A DNA stretch of 64,000 nucleotides from Microbacterium sp. (GTDB lineage: Bacteria; Actinomycetota; Actinomycetes; Actinomycetales; Microbacteriaceae): assembly GCA_003248655.1 (NCBI GenBank), contig QFPM01000016.1, positions 1 to 64,000 of the forward strand. Reading direction: 5' to 3'. A program made the position numbers and the translations under genes. This document shows, one piece after another, positions 62,303-64,000 of this stretch. Position 1 is the stretch's first letter. Each line of letters starts with the position of its first letter. The notes under the pieces were generated by a model. The model had not been told where the DNA came from, searched no databases, and saw only the letters and a list, made by a program, of their open reading frames with translations.

Positions 62303-64000
62303 ATCTGGGACTTGGAGACCGTCTGGTCTGGGACGGAGTGGTGTTTGAACTGATCGCGTACGACGCTGCGTCGGCTCGTCTGCGCGCTGTTGACGAGGGG
62401 TACGTTCGCGTGGTCCTCATCAACGAGTTGCAGCGGGACCCATCGGTCGAGTGGCCTCAACGAGAAGTTCGTCAGGTGCGCACGTTCGATCCGCAGTCGC
62501 TGAAAGCGTTGCCCTTGCCCCAACAGGCCAAGATCCAACTGTGGCTACCGCACGTGACCCGGCTCGATCAGTACCTGAGGTCAGCGCGAAGAGACGCAGA
62601 TGAGACGAGCCGAATCATCGCCGAGATCGTGCGTAGCGTCGGCCAACTGACGCCGGGCGGCTCTGTCGATCCGCGCACCGTCTGGCGAAAGCTGCAGGCT
62701 TACCGGGACTTCGGTGCGCTGGGTCTCATTGACAAGCGGTACAGGGGGAGAGAGGCGAAGGCGCGCGACCCTCTTCTCCTCGAGATCGTCGCCGCTGTGT
62801 GCCGCGACGCCGACAAGCAATCCACCGGCACGCGCGGGCGGGTCATCGACGACATCCTGTACGCCATCGCTGACCGGTACGGAGATAATCCGCCGTTCGC
62901 CATTCCGAGTGAGCGCACCTTCGACCGCATCGTCAGCGAGATGCCTCGAGCGAAGCATCTAACGCGGTCCGCCAAGACGCGCGCCTCCCTGGCCAACCGC
63001 CCGCAACGCGAGTTTCAGCAGCACGAGTCGCCGCGCCTCGGAGAACACACCCAGATCGACACGACCAAGTTCGACGCGGAGATCACGCTGGACAACGGGC
63101 GCGTGACGACGCGAAACGGGGTCGAGCGCCCGGAGATGACCATCCTGCTCGAGATCCGAAGTCGCACACCGATGGCGGCGGTGCTCCGAGCCGGCGGGAC
63201 GAAGTCCGTCGACCTCGTGACCCTGCTCGCCCGCGCACTCACGCCATACGAGCGACGACCCCAAGGCGCGCGCGAGACGCGGGAGCTGGTGTCAGCGGCG
63301 TGGGCCGATCCGCACGGGATCAGTCAGGAGGAGCTCGATCGCTATCGATCGATGGTGCCGGTGATCTTCCCAGAGAACATCACTGTCGACCACGGCAAGA
63401 TCTTCACATCGACGGCATTCACCGAGGCCTGCGAGCGGTTGGGGATCTCGATCATCGAGTGCAACCCGTACACACCCACGGGAAAGCCGCATGTCGAGGC
63501 GAACTTCGGTTCGGTAGCCGAACAGTTCGCGCAGTACCTTCGCAGTCACGTGGGCCGAAGCGTCGAGCACCGGGGAAAGGGCGACGCACCGCATCCACCT
63601 CCGACGCTCCTGCAAGCTCAGGAGTTGCTCGATGACTGGATCGCTGTCCACTGGATGCACCGTCCCCATGATGGGCTGCGTGACCCGCTGCGTCCGAGTC
63701 GCGCGCTTACGCCCATGGAGACCGTCACCCTGCTGCGGCAGATCACTCCTGACCTGCCTGTCCCATTCGGACGCGAGGAGTACATCGGTCTGCTCCCACG
63801 CGAGGATCGGACGATCCAGGACTACGGCGTCAACATCGGCCGGCGTCGATACTCCTCGCGACGCTTGCGTGACATCGTTGCCGTGACCCCGAATGCCGCC
63901 GGTCGGAAGTGGACCATTCGTCGCGACCCGTTCAACCTCTATACGGTCTGGCTCGAGTACGGCGAGGAGTTCATTCCGCTTCTGTGGAAATCGGGGGATG
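62299..64000 (+). CDS. tnsB: TnsB-like DDE transposase (element C), runs off the window
   Basis: At least 567 codons, open to the end of the window. The ATG overlaps the tnsA stop (ATGA), with GGGAGGGG upstream. Catalytic residues are D254 (HTQIDTTKFDAE), D364 (ITVDHGKIF) and E400 (KPHVEANFGS), with the same 35-residue D-E spacing as element A. N-terminal helical domains (VWRKLQAYRDFGALGLIDKRYRG) bind end repeats; the beta-barrel (YGVNIGRRRYSSRRLRDI) follows the core. About 80-100 residues are expected beyond position 64000. Confidence 0.93.
   Translation, partial: MNLGLGDRLVWDGVVFELIAYDAASARLRAVDEGYVRVVLINELQRDPSVEWPQREVRQVRTFDPQSLKALPLPQQAKIQLWLPHVTRLDQYLRSARRDADETSRIIAEIVRSVGQLTPGGSVDPRTVWRKLQAYRDFGALGLIDKRYRGREAKARDPLLLEIVAAVCRDADKQSTGTRGRVIDDILYAIADRYGDNPPFAIPSERTFDRIVSEMPRAKHLTRSAKTRASLANRPQREFQQHESPRLGEHTQIDTTKFDAEITLDNGRVTTRNGVERPEMTILLEIRSRTPMAAVLRAGGTKSVDLVTLLARALTPYERRPQGARETRELVSAAWADPHGISQEELDRYRSMVPVIFPENITVDHGKIFTSTAFTEACERLGISIIECNPYTPTGKPHVEANFGSVAEQFAQYLRSHVGRSVEHRGKGDAPHPPPTLLQAQELLDDWIAVHWMHRPHDGLRDPLRPSRALTPMETVTLLRQITPDLPVPFGREEYIGLLPREDRTIQDYGVNIGRRRYSSRRLRDIVAVTPNAAGRKWTIRRDPFNLYTVWLEYGEEFIPLLWKSGD

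Larger units (their letters stand above)
61328..64000 (+). mobile_element. Element C: second autonomous-type Tn7-like transposon, left part
   Basis: Begins TGTCGTGTCTCA, identical over 12 bases to the reconstructed left tip of element B, and has its own repeat array and tnsA-tnsB. It continues beyond the window, so its right end, tnsC, tniQ and cargo are not seen. The proteins are clearly divergent from those of element A, so this is a different lineage and not a duplicate. Confidence 0.85.

Overview
The window is high-GC actinobacterial chromosome, most likely Microbacteriaceae and Microbacterium-like. The grounds are GC-rich codon use, a great excess of the heptamer GGATGCC/GGCATCC even where it forces rare codons, actinobacterial gene families (ETF pair, CYP153-type P450 operon, DUF2207, AbiEi/DUF559 protein) and CIRCE plus HAIR heat-shock operators. 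No rRNA, tRNA or CRISPR array was seen.

Region 1 (1-19150) is a catabolic island for an alkyl, terpenoid or similar lipid-like substrate. A GntR regulator precedes etfB-etfA and a membrane cytochrome b, which would pass electrons from acyl-CoA dehydrogenases to the respiratory chain. An opposing operon carries an aldehyde dehydrogenase, a MaoC hydratase, an SCP2-type thiolase with its OB-fold DUF35 partner, and an MBL hydrolase. A rightward set carries SDR, acyl-CoA dehydrogenase, NDP-forming acyl-CoA synthetase, ferredoxin, CYP153-like P450, ferredoxin reductase, DUF1059 protein and zinc alcohol dehydrogenase. Together they suggest terminal hydroxylation, oxidation, CoA activation and beta-oxidation. 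Repeated TAGAA-N5-TTCTA operators tie the promoters together.

Region 2 (19178-25299) is a glutamine amidotransferase followed by the most intriguing chromosomal locus: sigma factor, small coupled protein, subtilase with a PFGVSN hexapeptide array, and TPR-CHAT (caspase-like) protein. The promoter-like motif TGTATCAG-N14-GCTCTGA stands at both ends. The layout recalls the TPR-CHAT / small substrate / sigma-factor logic of type III-E CRISPR loci, but without CRISPR.

Region 3 (25450-40350) shows genome erosion and insertion: an HTH-less LysR-like protein, DUF1304, a hexapeptide protein, a class III aminotransferase, and a deletion that joined a truncated esterase to a truncated mmsA. A TetR gene with a perfect 17-bp palindrome faces an amidohydrolase cut off by a trio of tyrosine recombinases. 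These abut a beheaded DNA methylase, followed by an intact Eco57I-like methylase and a GIY-YIG/helicase restriction protein.

Region 4 (40348-50653) is ordinary chromosome: FAD amine oxidase, amylosucrase, VOC protein, L-serine dehydratase with an in-frame 18-bp minisatellite, DUF559 protein, Hsp20 under CIRCE plus HAIR, MarR, and a frameshifted DUF2207 protein. A dispersed hairpin family (GAGTGGGCGC...) sits between several genes.

Region 5 (50793-64000) is a stack of three Tn7-like elements. Element A (50805-60113) is complete: 12-bp TIR TGTCCGATGACA, 5-bp duplication TCTCA, tnsA-tnsB-tnsC-tniQ, and cargo of a secreted two-cysteine peptide, a lipoprotein and an ABC export system. It sits 12 bp inside the left end of element B (50793-61321, duplication TCCGT). 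B is about 1.2 kb without A, lacks transposase genes, and carries a GNAT acetyltransferase and a small membrane protein. B in turn lies one base outside the left end of element C (61328 onward), which has its own tnsA and tnsB and runs off the window.
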